Shown: positions 10,986 to 23,401 of the stretch, piece after piece
Layout of the letters: each line of letters starts with the position of its first letter
How positions within the stretch are numbered: the stretch's first letter is position 1
Assembly (NCBI GenBank): GCA_965153355.1
Contig: OZ231127.1
Location: 61,504,001-61,568,000, forward strand
DNA length: 64,000 nucleotides
Reading direction: 5' to 3'
DNA from: Flaccisagitta enflata
Taxonomy: Eukaryota; Chaetognatha; Sagittoidea; Aphragmophora
Notes under the pieces: model-generated
What the model saw: only the letters and a program-made list of their open reading frames with translations
Databases searched by the model: none
Told to the model about the DNA's origin: nothing
Translations under genes and position numbers: made by a program

Positions 10986-11610
10986 CATCTCATGCTCTCT
11001 CTCTCTCTCTCTCTCTCTCTCGACTTTGTAAGAGGTGTGGTCTACGTCCGTCCGTCTACGAACATTTGTGATTCACGAATGTTTGTGATACATATTCACG
11101 AACAATTGAGCGTTTGTGAAACATGCAGTGAGTTAAACCAAGTTTTGGTCGATTTTGAATATTTTGTGATGTCATCTGTTCAACCTACACAATAACACTT
11201 TAGTCGTTAATCAAGTTAGCCGTTAATCAAGTCATTGTCACCACTGCTTTTGTTTCAAATGAAAATTTTATGTCCCACAGTACACCACATGACTTAAGTC
11301 GGGGTGCAAAAAAAAAAGGCAAAAATTTTGGTTTCAGTCTATTTTCATAACTGTATTTTTTGATGAAATTTGTCATTTTCTATTGAATATTAATCTGGGG
11401 GGGGGGTGAATCTTAATTCCCCTTAGTTAAATATTATGTTATTAGTAAAAGAAACCCTAGTAAAGAAACCCAGGTGAAGGCATTGCTTTGTTTAAATGAC
11501 ACAGACAAAGAAAGATTGACTGGATTCCTTGCAAGTAGAAGAGCAAAAATTCAAAACCTGCGATGGATAAATTCTAAGACTTGTCACTTATACAAATTGA
11601 ACAATTTTGC

Positions 11611-11611
11611 G

Positions 11612-11705
<94 letters not shown>

Positions 11706-11706
11706 C
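11611..11706. repeat. (TTG)n microsatellite
   Basis: About 30 TTG triplets with one TTT interruption near 11642 and TCG variants at the right end. Confidence 0.95.
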
Positions 11707-11785
11707 GTCGTTAACAAAGTTGTCATCGCTGCTGTAATTGTCAATGATACATGATATGACGCCAAAACAAATATACTGGATTCTG

Positions 11786-11788
<3 letters not shown>

Positions 11789-11852
<64 letters not shown>
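11789..11852. repeat. (GA)n microsatellite
   Basis: Uninterrupted GA dinucleotide run of about 32 repeats, between a TTG run and a GT run. Confidence 0.96.
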
Positions 11853-11855
<3 letters not shown>

Positions 11856-11948
11856 AAAGAAAAGAGAGTTCGACCAATTCGACCGAAAAAAAATCCTGAC
11901 TTGTTCCGAATTTGGTTCAGAGAAAAAAGCTTTCGTTGCGCGCGTCTT

Positions 11949-11950
<2 letters not shown>

Positions 11951-12033
<83 letters not shown>
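11951..12033. repeat. (GT)n microsatellite
   Basis: Uninterrupted GT run of about 41 repeats. Potential Z-DNA former. Confidence 0.96.
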
Positions 12034-12035
<2 letters not shown>

Positions 12036-12071
12036 GGCCGGAAGTCTGTTGATCCATTTGTGGTGATCAAG

Positions 12072-12182
12072 TGAAACAAGGCCGGATACACGGCAAGACA
12101 GTCGCAGATGGTTAGGCAGGAGCAGTAATGCGAAAACTGCCCGGAATTCAAATATGTGATGGACCGACGGACCGACAGAAAA
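12072..12182 (-). repeat. Short form of the dispersed repeat, 5'-truncated
   Basis: Minus strand: GTCGGTCCGTCGGTCCATCAC near 12178 (21 nt in total, last base outside the core), then GGGCAG, TGCTCCTGCC, and the end GCCGTGTATCCGGCCTTGTT. The same order of blocks occurs at 50356-50567 and 63792-63965. Confidence 0.6.
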
Positions 12183-12411
12183 TAGCAAGTAAAACAAATA
12201 AAAAAATGTGTGCGAATGTGTGCGAATGTGTCCACTGACGTGAATGTTGAGAGGTGGAAAAAGAAGATTCGAAGGAAGTTTCGAAGCGAAGAAGCCCCGT
12301 TTATCTGCTCTCTCATCTGACACATTTCGGAATCTGAGTATGAGAATTACAACAGGTCCTCTCGTTCTCTCTCTCTCTCTCTCTCTCCGCTAGCACGATT
12401 TCATCTTTTTA

Positions 12412-12460
12412 GTTGTGGACACGCAACTCCATAAGAGGCCGTCAGTCCGTCGGTCCGTGT
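12412..12460 (+). repeat. Hairpin plus GTCCGTCGG module of the dispersed repeat
   Basis: GTTGTGGACACGCAAC hairpin (one T-G pair), then TCCATAAGAGGCCGTCAGTC and CGTCGGTCCGTGTG. It precedes the 21-bp minisatellite by about 140 bp. Confidence 0.6.
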
Positions 12461-12595
12461 GTGGGGGTTTGAGTGTGGATGCAGGTTGGATTCCCGCTAT
12501 GTTTGTTAGCTCACTCGCTTTTGCAGCGGTCTGCTTGGCTACACTCGCTTTGCTCCCTTGCTCCATTCGTCGGCTCGCTTGCTCACTCAATATCC

Positions 12596-14035
12596 GAGTC
12601 TGTGGTCTTGATTTCCGAGTCTGTCGTCTTGATTTCCGAGTCTGTGGTCTCAATTTCTGAGTCTGTGTTCTCGATTTCCGAGTCTGTGGTCTCAATCTCC
12701 CAGTCTGTGGTCTCGATTTCCCAGTCTGTGGTCTCAAACTCCCGATTTCCCAGTCTGTGGTCTCGATTTCCCAGTCTGTGGTCTCGATTTCCCAGTCTGT
12801 GGTCTCAATTTTCCAGTCTGTGGTCTCAATTTCCCAGTCTGTGGTCTCAATTTCCCAGTCTGTGGTCTCAATTTCCCAGTCTGTGGTCTCAATTTCCCAG
12901 TCTGTGGTCTCAATTTCCCAGTCTGTGGTCTCGATTTCCCAGTCTATGGTCTCGATTTCCCAGTCTGTGGTCTCGATTTCCCATTCTGTGGTCTTGATTT
13001 CCCAGTCTGTGGTCTTGATTTCCCAGTCTGTGGTCTCGATTTTCCAGTCTGTGGTCTCGAATTTCCAGTCTGTGGTCTCGATTTCCCAGTCTGTGGTCTC
13101 AATTTCCCAGTCTGTGGCCTCGATTTCCCAGTCTGTGGTCTCAACTTCCCAGTCTGTGGTCTCGATTTCCCAGTCTGTGGCCTCGCTTTCTAGTCTGTGG
13201 TCTTGAATTTCCAGTCTGTGGTCTCTGATTTCCCAGTCTGTATTTCGATTTCCAGTCTGTGGCCTGACTTCCTGGGGTCTGTGGTCTCGATTTCCCAGTC
13301 TGTGGTCTCACTCTGAGTCTCGTGGTCCTGATTTCCTGAGTTCTGTGGTCTCGATTTCCGAGTCTGTGGTCTCGATTTCGAGTTCGCGTCTCTGGGATTT
13401 TCGAGCCTGTGGTCTCGATTTCCAGCCTCCTGCGGTCTCGATTTCAGAGTCTGTGGTCTCGATTTCCAGCCTGGGTGGTCTCGATTTCCACCTGTGGTCT
13501 CACTCTGAGTCTGTGGTCTCGATCGAGCCTGTGGTCTCGATTCGAGCTCAGGGTCTCACTTCCGAGTCTGTGGTCTCGATTTCCCGAAGTCTGTGGTCTC
13601 GATTTCCCGAGTCTAGGTCTGGATTGAAGTCTGTGGTCCTTGATTTTCGATTTCCGCGTCTCGACTTCCTGTTCGCGGTCTAGATTTCCTAATCAGCGGT
13701 CTGATTTCCGAGTCTCAGGGTCTGATTTCCTTGAGTTCCGTGGTCTGGATTTCCCAGTCTGCGGTCTCAATTTCCCAGTCTGTTGTGTCGATTTCCCAGT
13801 CTATGGGGCGATTACCGAGTCTGTGGGGGCGATTACCGAGTCTGTGGGGGCAATTACCGAGTCTGTGGGGGCAATTACCGAGTCTGTTGGCGCAATTACT
13901 GAGTCTGGGGGCGCAATTTCCCAGTCTGTGGGGGCGATTTCCGAGTCTGTGGGGGCGATTTCCATATCTGTGGTTGCAAGTTTCAAGTTTATGATCAAGT
14001 CTGTGGTCAAGGTTTTCGAGTCTGTGGTCACAACA
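12596..14035. repeat. Minisatellite, 21-bp unit, roughly 65 copies
   Basis: Unit CAGTCTGTGGTCTCGATTTC plus C. The middle (12750-13180) is regular; 13200-13730 is scrambled by small insertions and deletions; 13800-13960 carries a variant unit GAGTCTGTGGGGGCGATTAC. The 21-bp period keeps frames open on both strands (repeated VSISQSV), which is an artefact. Confidence 0.93.
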
Positions 14036-14040
14036 GCCAC

Positions 14041-14620
14041 AGCTTTTTGAGAAAATAATATCCATTATAATTTTCATATTCTTCATGAAAAGAGGATTCG
14101 AATGATATGCTGAAACATATACTTTATCAGTTACTATCTTAAAAAATTGTGCAGGAAGGAAAAATCTTCTTCTGATCAGTATTCGTAACAGCCGCAATTT
14201 CGCGGCGCCTAAACCAGACAACAACCTTGATAATTTTTTTTCGATTAAATTTTTTTAACTTATGCGAGGCTGGCGGCGCCGATCGGGTGAGCCGATTTGG
14301 ACGCGGCCAACGGCCTTCGATCACAAATTTTACAAAGTTTTTCCTATAAAAAGTTATGAATCATAACGCCATATTAAGAGGCGTTTTTATTTGTTCGTAA
14401 TTAACTAAATATGATGAAATTGGCATAGCTAATATATACTGTTTGAACACCGCTATTTCACGATAGTTATTGGCCTCTCCGTGATCTATATGAATAGATA
14501 CTAATTGATATAGGATAATTTAATCATATATATGTCACTAACCAATTATTTTGTGATCCATATACATAAGAAAATATAAAACTAAGCGATTTTTGACAAA
14601 AAATAAATTTGACGTTGTCG
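14041..14620. other. No gene seen
   Basis: AT-rich spacer between two minisatellites. A short GC-rich stretch (GGCGGCGCCGATCGGGTGAG at 14270-14289) lacks any exon signal I trust. Confidence 0.35.
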
Positions 14621-14640
14621 GTTTCACTCTCCCTCGCTAC

Positions 14641-15195
14641 CAATGGTCTCAGCCCAAGCTGACTCACCAATGGTCTCAGCCCAAGCTGACTCACCAATGG
14701 TCTCAGCCCAAGCTGACTCACCGATGGTCTCAGCCCAAGCTGACTCACCGATGGTCTCAGCCCAAGCTGACTCACCGATGGTCTCAGCCCAAGCTGACTC
14801 ACCGATGGTCTCAGCCCAAGCTGACTCACCGATGGTCTCAGCCCAAGCTGACTCACCGATGGTCTCAGCCCAAGCTGACTCACCGATGGTCTCAGCCAAG
14901 CTGACTCACCGATGGTCTCAGCCCAAGCTGACTCACCGATGGTCTCAGCCCAAGCTGACTCACCGATGGTCTCAGCCCAAGCTGACTCACCGATGGTCTC
15001 AGCCCAAGCTGACTCACCGATGGTCTCAGCCCAAGCTGACTCACCGATGGTCTCAGCCCAAGCTGACTCACCGATGGTCTCAGCCCAAGCTGACTCACCG
15101 ATGGTCTCAGCCCAAGCTGACTCACCGATGGTCTCAGCCCAAGCTGACTAACCGATGGTCTCAGCCCAAGCTGACACACCGATGGTCTCAGCCCA
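14641..15195. repeat. Minisatellite, 27-bp unit, about 20 copies
   Basis: Unit GGTCTCAGCCCAAGCTGACT plus CACCGAT. The first three units have CACCAAT; one unit near 14892 lacks a C, shifting the frame; the last two units vary. It is flanked on the left by CACTCTCCCTCGCTACC and on the right by an A/T tract (15196-15320). Confidence 0.95.
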
Positions 15196-15329
15196 AGCTA
15201 AGAAAAAATTTTTAAAAAGAAAATAGTAAAATAAAATTTTCCAAAAAAATTTTTTTTCAAAAAAATAAAAATAAAGAAAAAATTTAAAATTTTTTTGTTT
15301 TCAAAAAAAAAGATTTGTCAAAATCTTTA

Positions 15330-15720
15330 AGTCCAGGAAATAATGTTACTAGACTAGATACATCATAAATACCCTTATATTTTCTTAACCAATACTCAGA
15401 ATTTACTGAAATCTTGCAGGGGAGCTTTAATTGATGCAATGACCCTTCACAGCAAGTTTGAACAACATTGGTGAACCTTTACTACCCTTCCCTTATGTAA
15501 ATTGCACAAGTTCAGGAATTGATAATACCACAAAAATAATAGACAAAGGGTATTAAATATTAATGAATGTAGTTGAAAGTTGGTACACAGGTTAGTAATG
15601 CCCTAAAAATAACACTGACCAAGTTTCATCAACATCTGAGTATTGGTTCTCCAGTTTTCGAGGGTTGACACAACAAACAACAAACAACAAACAACGAACA
15701 ACGAACAAACGACTCACTAC
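15330..15720. repeat. 3' module of a minisatellite-carrying dispersed element
   Basis: Shares ordered blocks with 34200-34710: TTGCAGGGG, TACTACC..., ACAAAAATAATA followed by CAAAGGGTA, TTGGTACACA, AAGTTTCAT, and a terminal run of AACAAAC. Both copies lie to the right of a minisatellite. Confidence 0.6.
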
Positions 15721-15748
15721 ACAAAAGGAATTTTCAAGGCTATGTTAT

Positions 15749-15780
15749 AGACCACATCGAGAAATAACTCGATGTGGCCA
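15749..15780. repeat. Perfect 10-bp-stem hairpin
   Basis: CCACATCGAG and CTCGATGTGG flank a 6-nt loop. It is 50 bp past the AACAAAC run that ends the element to its left. Function unknown. Confidence 0.6.
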
Positions 15781-16092
15781 AAAAAGGGTTGACGTCTAAC
15801 TATAAGTCGCCGCCGATTTGACCAATATCGGTCAAAAAAGACAAGGCCAAGGAATGAATGTAATATGTAAACAAGGAAGGAGGCAAAGGTCAACTATAAA
15901 TCGGGTAAGCGTGCGAAGATCCGGTAATTTATTCAACATATGTATCAATTACGACTTGGCTCATCGAGCTGGTAGGCCTGGATCATCAAATAACTAATTT
16001 GAGCATTGGGAATTGATTCTTATAAGATCTCCACGTCCAGAATTCGCGTACAAACCGCGATCAATCTGTAGCCCTAAAATCTTCGTTTCTAT

Positions 16093-19000
16093 TCACAAAG
16101 CAAACTGACCCGAGGCTATACTACCGCCATCGATGCTCGGTTGAGGCGTCGGGGGGTCAAAATCTGGAGGTGCCTCTAATGCCGAACCACCGGAAGCATC
16201 GCTCATATGACTCGGATTACTCGACTCTAATCGGGAATTTCCCTCTTCGTTGATCAAAGAGGACGACGATTTCTCCACCTGATTCTTCCGATGGTTCAAA
16301 ATGGCGCGCAGCTCGTAAGAAGAGATGGTCGAGTAGCCGCAGAGATTCTTTTGAACGGTGAGTTGAGAATCGAGTCTGGTGCCTTCTTCCTTTCCAAAAA
16401 ACTCGATGAACTCTTCCTGTTTCAGAGTGAAAAGACTGAGCCCGGTTTGTCCCTGCAGCGCCTGCTGCACCCGCTCAGAGAATCCTTTCGTCATCAGCCA
16501 CTTTTGGACGTCCTCTTCGGTACTCTCCTGCGACAGGTAAACCGCTGTTGAGTTGCCACCGCCGCCACCGCCTCCGATTTTGTCCGTTAAGGATTCCAAG
16601 GAAAGCGGCTGAGAAGAGTTCCTTCCATGACTCATTCTCAATTTAAGCTCGTCATTTAAGGCGTTGCTGAGAGAATCTCCTCGCTTGGTAGGCGGCGATC
16701 GCAGATTCTTGGCCCCGGTGGCTTGGATGGACCTTAGTTGGCCTCGGGCCGCTAAAACGGCCGCTGCGTGACCGATGCTGCCTTTGGCATCGGCGGCGTT
16801 GTCATTGGCGGCGGAGGACCGTTTCGCGACAACAGCGGGCGGTGGAAGCGGCGGTGGTGGCGGAGGAATGCCGTTGGCGGAAACCGCCGACGGAGGAGCG
16901 GCGTTGTAATTGTCATGTACGAGTTTCAAGAGCGTATTGGGTGCGTAGCCTTCGTCGCCTCGCCAATTGCGTACCTTCCACCATTGCTTGGAATCGTCGA
17001 TGACTTCCAACACTTCCGACTTTCTAACGGTAATTTCTTTGACGTGATTCGAGCGTCGATCGAAGATGGCTTCGTGGACTCGGCAGCCGCGATGAAGTAG
17101 ATGCTCTTCGAACGACTGCATTCGATTAGCGAAGGCACGCAAAAGACGCGAATCGTGCCTCAGATCCTCAAAAACGAGCAAACTCAATTGATGATCCAAT
17201 TCCGCTTCTTCGTCCTTGCGACCCGAAGATTGGGACTTCTTAGGCTGAAAACAGAGATACATTTAGCACTTTATGTCTTAATCATCTACCATGAAACGTT
17301 TTTCTTCAGAAATCAAGAGCCAGGCCACCTTTATTAAACTTAAGGAACTAAAGACAGGGTGTAATACCTGTTGATGATAGTCCTGACGAGGACCGTGCTG
17401 TCGAGATGAGGAAGGAGGTGACGCGGGATCGCGTGGGGAAGCACTACCGCCACTTCCAGGACTGAGCTGCATTCGTCGAGGACCCCCGCGATAAACATCG
17501 CTGCTTTCGTAGATCGGGTGGTGATTATCACCCAAACCGACGCCGCCATCAACATTACCGCCGCCAACGCCTCCGGGCGACGAACGCTCGTCATGATCTA
17601 GGTCATTGTTATATCCAATCGAAGATTGGCGCTCGATGCTCCGTTGAGACGATTGCGACCTGGCTACCTCGGATGCGGAGGAGGACAAGTGAGAAGAGAT
17701 TTGTTTGATGCGATCCTCCTGGTCGTAATAGAGCGCGGGATTTGGCCGCCAGCCATCGGAAAATTGAGGAGCGTAAGGAGGCGCATATCCTTTCCACCTG
17801 TAAGGCCAGGAGAGCAAATTTGCTGGTGGATGAACTACGATTTAAATCTTGAAATAAAAGCAAAGACAGGCAGATGGGTAGACAGGCAGATGGGTAGACA
17901 GGCAGATGGGTAGACAGGCAGATTAATAAGATTGATAGACAGACAGATTGATAGACAGACAGATTGATAGACAGACAGATTGATAGACAGACAGATTGAT
18001 AGACAGACAGATTGATAGACAGACAGATTGATAGACAGACAGATTGATAGACAGACAGATTGATAGACAGACAGATTGATAGACAGACAGACTGATAGAC
18101 AGACAGATTGATAGACAGACAGATTGATAGACAGACAGATTGATAGACAGACAGATTGATAGACAGACAGATTGATAGACAGACAGATTGATAGACAGAC
18201 AGATTGATAGACAGACAGATTGATAGACAGACAGATTGGTAGACAGACAGATTCGTAGACAGACAGATCGGTAGACAGACAGATTGGTAGACAGACAGAT
18301 TGGTAGACAGACAGATTGGTAGACAGACAGATTGGTAGACAGACAGATTGATAGACAGACAGATTGATAGACAGACAGATTGATAGACAGACAGATTGAT
18401 AGACAGACAGATTGATAGACAGACAGATTGATAGACAGACAGATTGATAGACAGACAGATTGGTAGACAGACAGATTGATAGACAGACAGATTGATAGAC
18501 AGACAGATTGGTAGACAGACAGATTTGTAGACAGATTGGAGACAGACAGATTGGTAGACAAAAAATGATTGAATGATGGAAAAACAAAACAAAGAAAAGA
18601 CCGAATTGATTGAAAATGTGATTGAAAGACAGAAAAAGAAAGATAAGACAGAAAAATTGACGAAAAAGAGTGAAATGGAAAGAATGAAGAAGAAATTTTT
18701 CCTACCGAGATTTCGGTACAATCCACGCGTCTCCCAGTGATAACCACAACTGATGTTCGCGCGACGTGAGGCAATTGGACAACAGATCGATGGCTTCCTT
18801 GAGCAAGAGAGGCGTGACGACTTTGGCGGCGAGTTCGGGCAAACCGGAAACGGCGTCCTTGGAAGCTTCCACCACCAACGACATCGGCGTGAACAAAAAA
18901 TGGACCTGGGGAAATATATGTTATACTACTGTAAATCTAAAATGTTATTTCCATCAAAGAGGGTTTCATTGATTGATTGACTGCCGTAGAAAAACGATTG

Positions 19001-20334
19001 ACAACTCACACTTAAATACTTTTTGGCCCAGATAGGTAAACAGAACTGCCGTGTCATGTCAATCAGGCTCATTTCAGCAGAGCGGAATTTAACAATTCCG
19101 AGCGCTTCAATGAAAACCCACTCACCAGCTCTGGAGCATTGGGTTCGTGAATGTGGGGCTTGAGTTTGGCCAAGAGATTGAAGCACAACTTGAATTTTTT
19201 GAAAATCTCGACAAACTCGTGTTCCGGAGGAGGTCGGGCTTTCTGATACAAGGCCGCGATGAGATCCTTCTCTTTTTTGCCGGACTTGTTGCCGAATCCC
19301 GACTTTTTCTTCTTCTGTCGGTTTTCCAATTCCTTGTAAGCTTCGGCGGCCAACTGGAGTTTGCCGACGAAGGATTCCACGTCGTCGAAGCACCGATTGA
19401 GGAGGATCACATCGTGATGAACGCGCTCCGCTTCCGAGAATTGTTGACGACGCAAAGAGGAGGCGCTTCCGACGTTGTCATGATTGTCGTCATCTTCTCC
19501 ATCATTGCCGCCGCCAAATGAGACGCCGATGGACTCTCTGATGAAGGAGGATTGGGATGCCGATGGACTGATGGGAGGCGCGGAAGATCGCGGTCCACCA
19601 CTAACGCCTCCTGCTCCTCCTCCTCTTCCGGTAGTTGGATGCGACGAGATCAGAGGTGCAAATGACGGTCGTCCTCTCTCATCGATAACACCACCGCCTT
19701 TACCACCGCCGCCACCGCGCACTCCCCAATTTGCGCGATTCGTTTTGAAACTGGCTTTGACCAACTCGCTCTTCGCCTCCTTTACGCCATCGACGATGTC
19801 TTTGGCGTTACAATTGACGCATTGAAACAAATGCATTTCCTCCGCTACGCCGTCCATACCGGTTGCTCCTCCTCCTCTTGAATTGGAGGAGGAAGAAGAG
19901 GCGGTGGAGGTTGACTTGTAAACGAAAAGAAAAACGTTGTTGAAGGGATCCCGGCGGTCGTCGCTGAGACGTGCCGTGGGTTCGATCATGTCGTCGAGTC
20001 GAAATTGCTCCGATCGACTTTTTCTTCCATTCTCCATGAAGACGACGTGGAAAAACGGAGGAGCAATGAGCAACGAACACTGCATCGTCCACACGCCCGA
20101 CGTCCGTTCCATTTCAAACAGTTTGTTAAAACCGTCTTCGATGAGTTTACGACCGGAAGGCTGATGAGGAATGGCGAAGGTCGCCAAATGATCCACCTCG
20201 AAAGGACCGCGATTGTTGTGGCGGTTGTCGTCGTCGTCGTCATCGACGCCGTTGTTGTTGATAAAGGCGCCGCGAGCGCCGTCATCGGATCCTTCCTCTC
20301 CCAAATCCATCTCTCCGCTCCAAGAGGTGGCCAT
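16093..20334 (-). CDS. EPS8: Epidermal growth factor receptor kinase substrate 8 (EPS8) homologue, 4 exons, complete
   Basis: Exons (minus strand): 20334-19126, 18905-18706, 17797-17368, 17244-16093; GT-AG introns, phases consistent, 996 aa (human EPS8 822). Order of domains: PTB domain about residues 45-185 (GPFEVDHLATFAIP...VWTMQCSLL...MHLFQCVNC); EPS8 middle region (HHDVILLNRCFDDVESFVGK, FKLCFNLLAKLKPHIHEP, VHFLFTPMSLVVEASKD, EHQLWLSLGDAWIVPKSRW, APPYAPQFSDGWRPN); SH3 about 669-722 (DDSKQWWKVRNWRGDEGYAP); a proline run about 740-749; a NDELKLRMSHGR helix; and a C-terminal SAM/PNT-like effector region about 849-915 (TEEDVQKWLMTKGFS). EPS8 caps and bundles actin and, with ABI1 and SOS1, activates Rac; this is family knowledge. 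Start chosen at ATGGCC (20334); an in-frame upstream ATG at 20385 is possible. Gly-, Asp- and Ser-rich inserts lengthen the first exon, which carries the whole PTB. Confidence 0.95.
17858..18545. repeat. Minisatellite, 16-bp unit, about 43 copies, inside EPS8 intron 2
   Basis: Unit GATAGACAGACAGATT with GGTAGACAGACAGATT variants clustered at 18237-18350 and at both ends. The intron is 17798-18705. As 16 is not a multiple of three and no frame has a stop, all three minus frames stay open for 250-370 codons; these are artefacts. Confidence 0.96.
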
Positions 20335-21452
20335 AGAAGTCGGAATTGATTTATTGGTGGTGTGGAAGGTAATAAGTGTGATCAACGACGTTATATACTG
20401 TATAGATAATCGTTTTGGTGAGGTCGCAGACGGTGAACCTATAGTCTACAAGTTCTGACTTCTGAGGCTTTTAGGGTTAGACGCTTTCCACCCTGGCAAA
20501 TTTTGTTAGCACGTTTTATTACCCAAGCGTCGCAGAACACCCCACTCCAAGTCGCAAGTGAAGAATGACGAAAGTTTACGTCTCTTTACTCATATTTGAT
20601 GGTCCTCTGGGCGGAATTGCCACCATTTTAAATAATTTCTAGAAGAGAAAATAATGAACCCTTGTATAAGCTTAGTCATTCATGGACACTAAAGGCGTTC
20701 CACAAAGAAGTTACACTTTCGGGGGCGGATGGAAGCTCCCAAAAGGTTTGTCCTTGAAACGCCTTTAAAAAGCTCGGGACATTTCATTAAGGCTGAGGAC
20801 GGATTACGTTCATCAATCGCGAGTTGGCGGAAAGGAGATTCGAGAGAAGGCGGATGGCTAGACAGACACATAGTGAACGTATTGAATAGTTTGTTGGACG
20901 GAGTTAACTGCTTTCCGAGAAATGTAAAACCAGTGTCGTGTAGTAGGGGTGGAGCGAGATGGGCGGGTTGACTTTTTGTTTTCAACATTCCGCCTCGTTC
21001 CGGAGCTAGGATTTCTGACAATTGTGACATCTATTCTAACACTCCAAAGCCATCACATTGCATTGACCGGTACTGATGTACGGGCTCCATACATCTAATT
21101 ATCGTCCTGTTTCGACCCCGTTCCCCAATTCCGTCAGAACAAATGACAAGAATAACAATGGGGCACAGGATTACATTACACGCATTTGACTGAAGCTTAA
21201 TGTTGTTATTTGAATGACGATTTGAGGTTTTTATGTACATATTTCTTGGTTCGTTTTACTTAAAAAAGAACACATTGTTTCAATGCATGGCAATCATCTG
21301 GGACTGAGAGTTCCTGGGTGATTGCAACCGTTACGACCGAACAGACATTTTGCTTTTTGCTTCTCTTTACAGAAAAAAAACTGTTGCTGAAATTTTTGTC
21401 TATTTTCAAAAATGATAATTGATAACGAGGTCTATACTGTCATCCCTTTCCG

Positions 21453-21484
<32 letters not shown>

Positions 21485-22552
21485 TATGTGGAAAAAAGAA
21501 AACTAGGAATGAAATGCATGAAATACTACCATTTAAAATAAAACCAGGAACAGAATGCTATCTCTACTGAGGGCATACTGAGGAACTGTGAACTGAGGAA
21601 CTGAGGAACTCAACTGAGGAAATAAATATACGGACACCTAACCATCATTATAGCAGCTAAACTGCAACAACCAATTTAAAAATGAAAGAAGATCAACAAA
21701 CTATGACCAAATATCTTTCATTTAAGACCAAGCGGAGGTCAGCAGCTCAAACCGTTTTCATTTGACAGTGTTTTGAAGAGAAACTATCATTTTACCAAGA
21801 TCGCATTTGAGATTTTCAGTTCAAATCTTTAATGGACAACCTATGTTGAAAGAGCTCTCATCTCAAATTTAAACGGATCATTTTGCTCAGTCTCGCTAGA
21901 TCACATTTTCAAAGAAATTTTTGACTATTGAAAAAATTGAAGGCTGCAGTTAAACATATTGCTCTAAAATTATCAAATAACAATACAAAATTAAATCAAT
22001 GAAATGATTTTTTTGGTGCTTGTTGAGAAATTAAGGATACACTGATTTAGGTTGAAAAACCATAATCCAATCCCATAGAAACTCAAAATACCATAAAATG
22101 ACAAGATATCGATTCTAAACGTTCTGGCCCTCACAGAACAGATGGTCAATCGAAAATGTTGGTTCTGGTGAGTAGTGAGAGAGCTGCACGCTCTGGCCCT
22201 CACAGATGGTTTTGGTAGATTTGCTAGTGTTATCAAAATGGTACCTCCTGCTTTTGACTGTTGGATTCTGGGGACTCATCCTTCTGTACGGGACCTCAAT
22301 GGAGCTCTTCAGAGGTTTTGCGCATTGGTAACGTATCGGTATTATTGGTAATATCACCTTTGATTTAGATATCGATTCATTTGAATATACATTCCATTCA
22401 GTGAGTGATAAGACTGACTTTTCTCCAGCTGTCCGTATATTAATTTCCTAGATGTGCAACGAACATTTTATGAATCGATGGATATGTCTCTGATCTCCGA
22501 CTTAAGGCAATCTAAAAGAAATGTTGTTATTGATATGAAGTGAGGCTGAAAG
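20335..22552. other. EPS8 upstream region and spacer, no further gene seen
   Basis: Contains the EPS8 promoter/5' UTR side by position. Frames at 20689-21030 (113 aa, minus) and 21031-21240 show no domain. A (GTTTT)n run lies at 21450-21480. No clear promoter motif. Confidence 0.35.
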
Positions 22553-22559
22553 TTGTTAT

Positions 22560-23280
22560 ATTTTCCAGTATCTGAGGCTCACGACGTTGCTATTAATATT
22601 AAAGAATCTCAGGATTATGTCAAAATTGGGGGATTTTACCGTCCATCCCATACTAGACCAATTTTGACCCAAGGAATCCAAATCTGCAGTCAGAAATGGT
22701 CTCAGGTCAATATTTCGATAGGCTACGGGTACATTTCTCAGGTCAAAGTACTATATAAAGTCAAATTTTCAAAATTGGAAATTTGTCAATCTGATTGCAG
22801 ATTCAAAATCCTTGCAAAAAACTATTAAAAGAATCTTTCTTTTTTTGAAATTTTGATTGGAACATAGTCAAAATTAGCGTTAAACATCCAAAATAGAGTA
22901 AAATTGCTCTTTTGTCTTAATTTGGCCTTATTTTAACGGATAATATTAATTTTGACTAAGTTCTAATCAAAATTTTGAAAAAAGAAAGACACTTTCTTCA
23001 CAGAGTTTTTTGCAAGGATTTTGAATCTGCAATCAGATTGACAAATTTCCAATTTTGAAAATTTGACCTTATATGGTATTTTGACCTGAGAAATGTAGCT
23101 GTAGCCTATCGAAATATTGACCTGAGACCATTTTTGACTGCAGATTTGGATTCCTGGGGTTAAAATTGGTCTAGAATGGGATGGACGGTAAAATCCCACA
23201 ATTTTGACATAATCCTGAGATTTTTTACTATTAATATTGATTATATTCTTAATTTTTTACCGATTTGAGCCTCAACGTTG
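22560..23280. repeat. Foldback element with arms of about 280 bp
   Basis: Left arm about 22593-22877 and right arm about 22953-23233 are reverse complements with scattered mismatches (for example GATTATGTCAAAATTG against CAATTTTGACATAATC, and CAGTCAGAAATGGTCTCAGG against CCTGAGACCATTTTTGACTG). The loop is about 75 bp. Looser matches (TGAGGCTCA.../...TGAGCCTCA) extend outward on both sides. No coding capacity. Confidence 0.85.
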
Positions 23281-23401
23281 TTCTATTTCCTTAATTCTAT
23301 TATCTATATTATAATATTTATGGTTGTCTACAATTCGTCAAATACATTTCACTAAGCCTAACAAACAACTGTCCCACTTCCATCTTAACATTGTTACTAG
23401 A

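Noticed and set aside
14641-15195. Regular 27-bp repeat array that could be mistaken for CRISPR
   Set aside because: Units are directly adjacent with no unique spacers, and the DNA is eukaryotic.
17609-18774. Cys/Leu/Ser-rich 'proteins' of 250-370 residues
   Set aside because: Product of the 16-bp intron minisatellite in EPS8; frames collide with EPS8 exons and splice sites.
20689-21030. 113-codon minus-strand frame upstream of EPS8
   Set aside because: No motif or splice signals linking it to EPS8, and an overlapping plus-strand frame is equally plausible.
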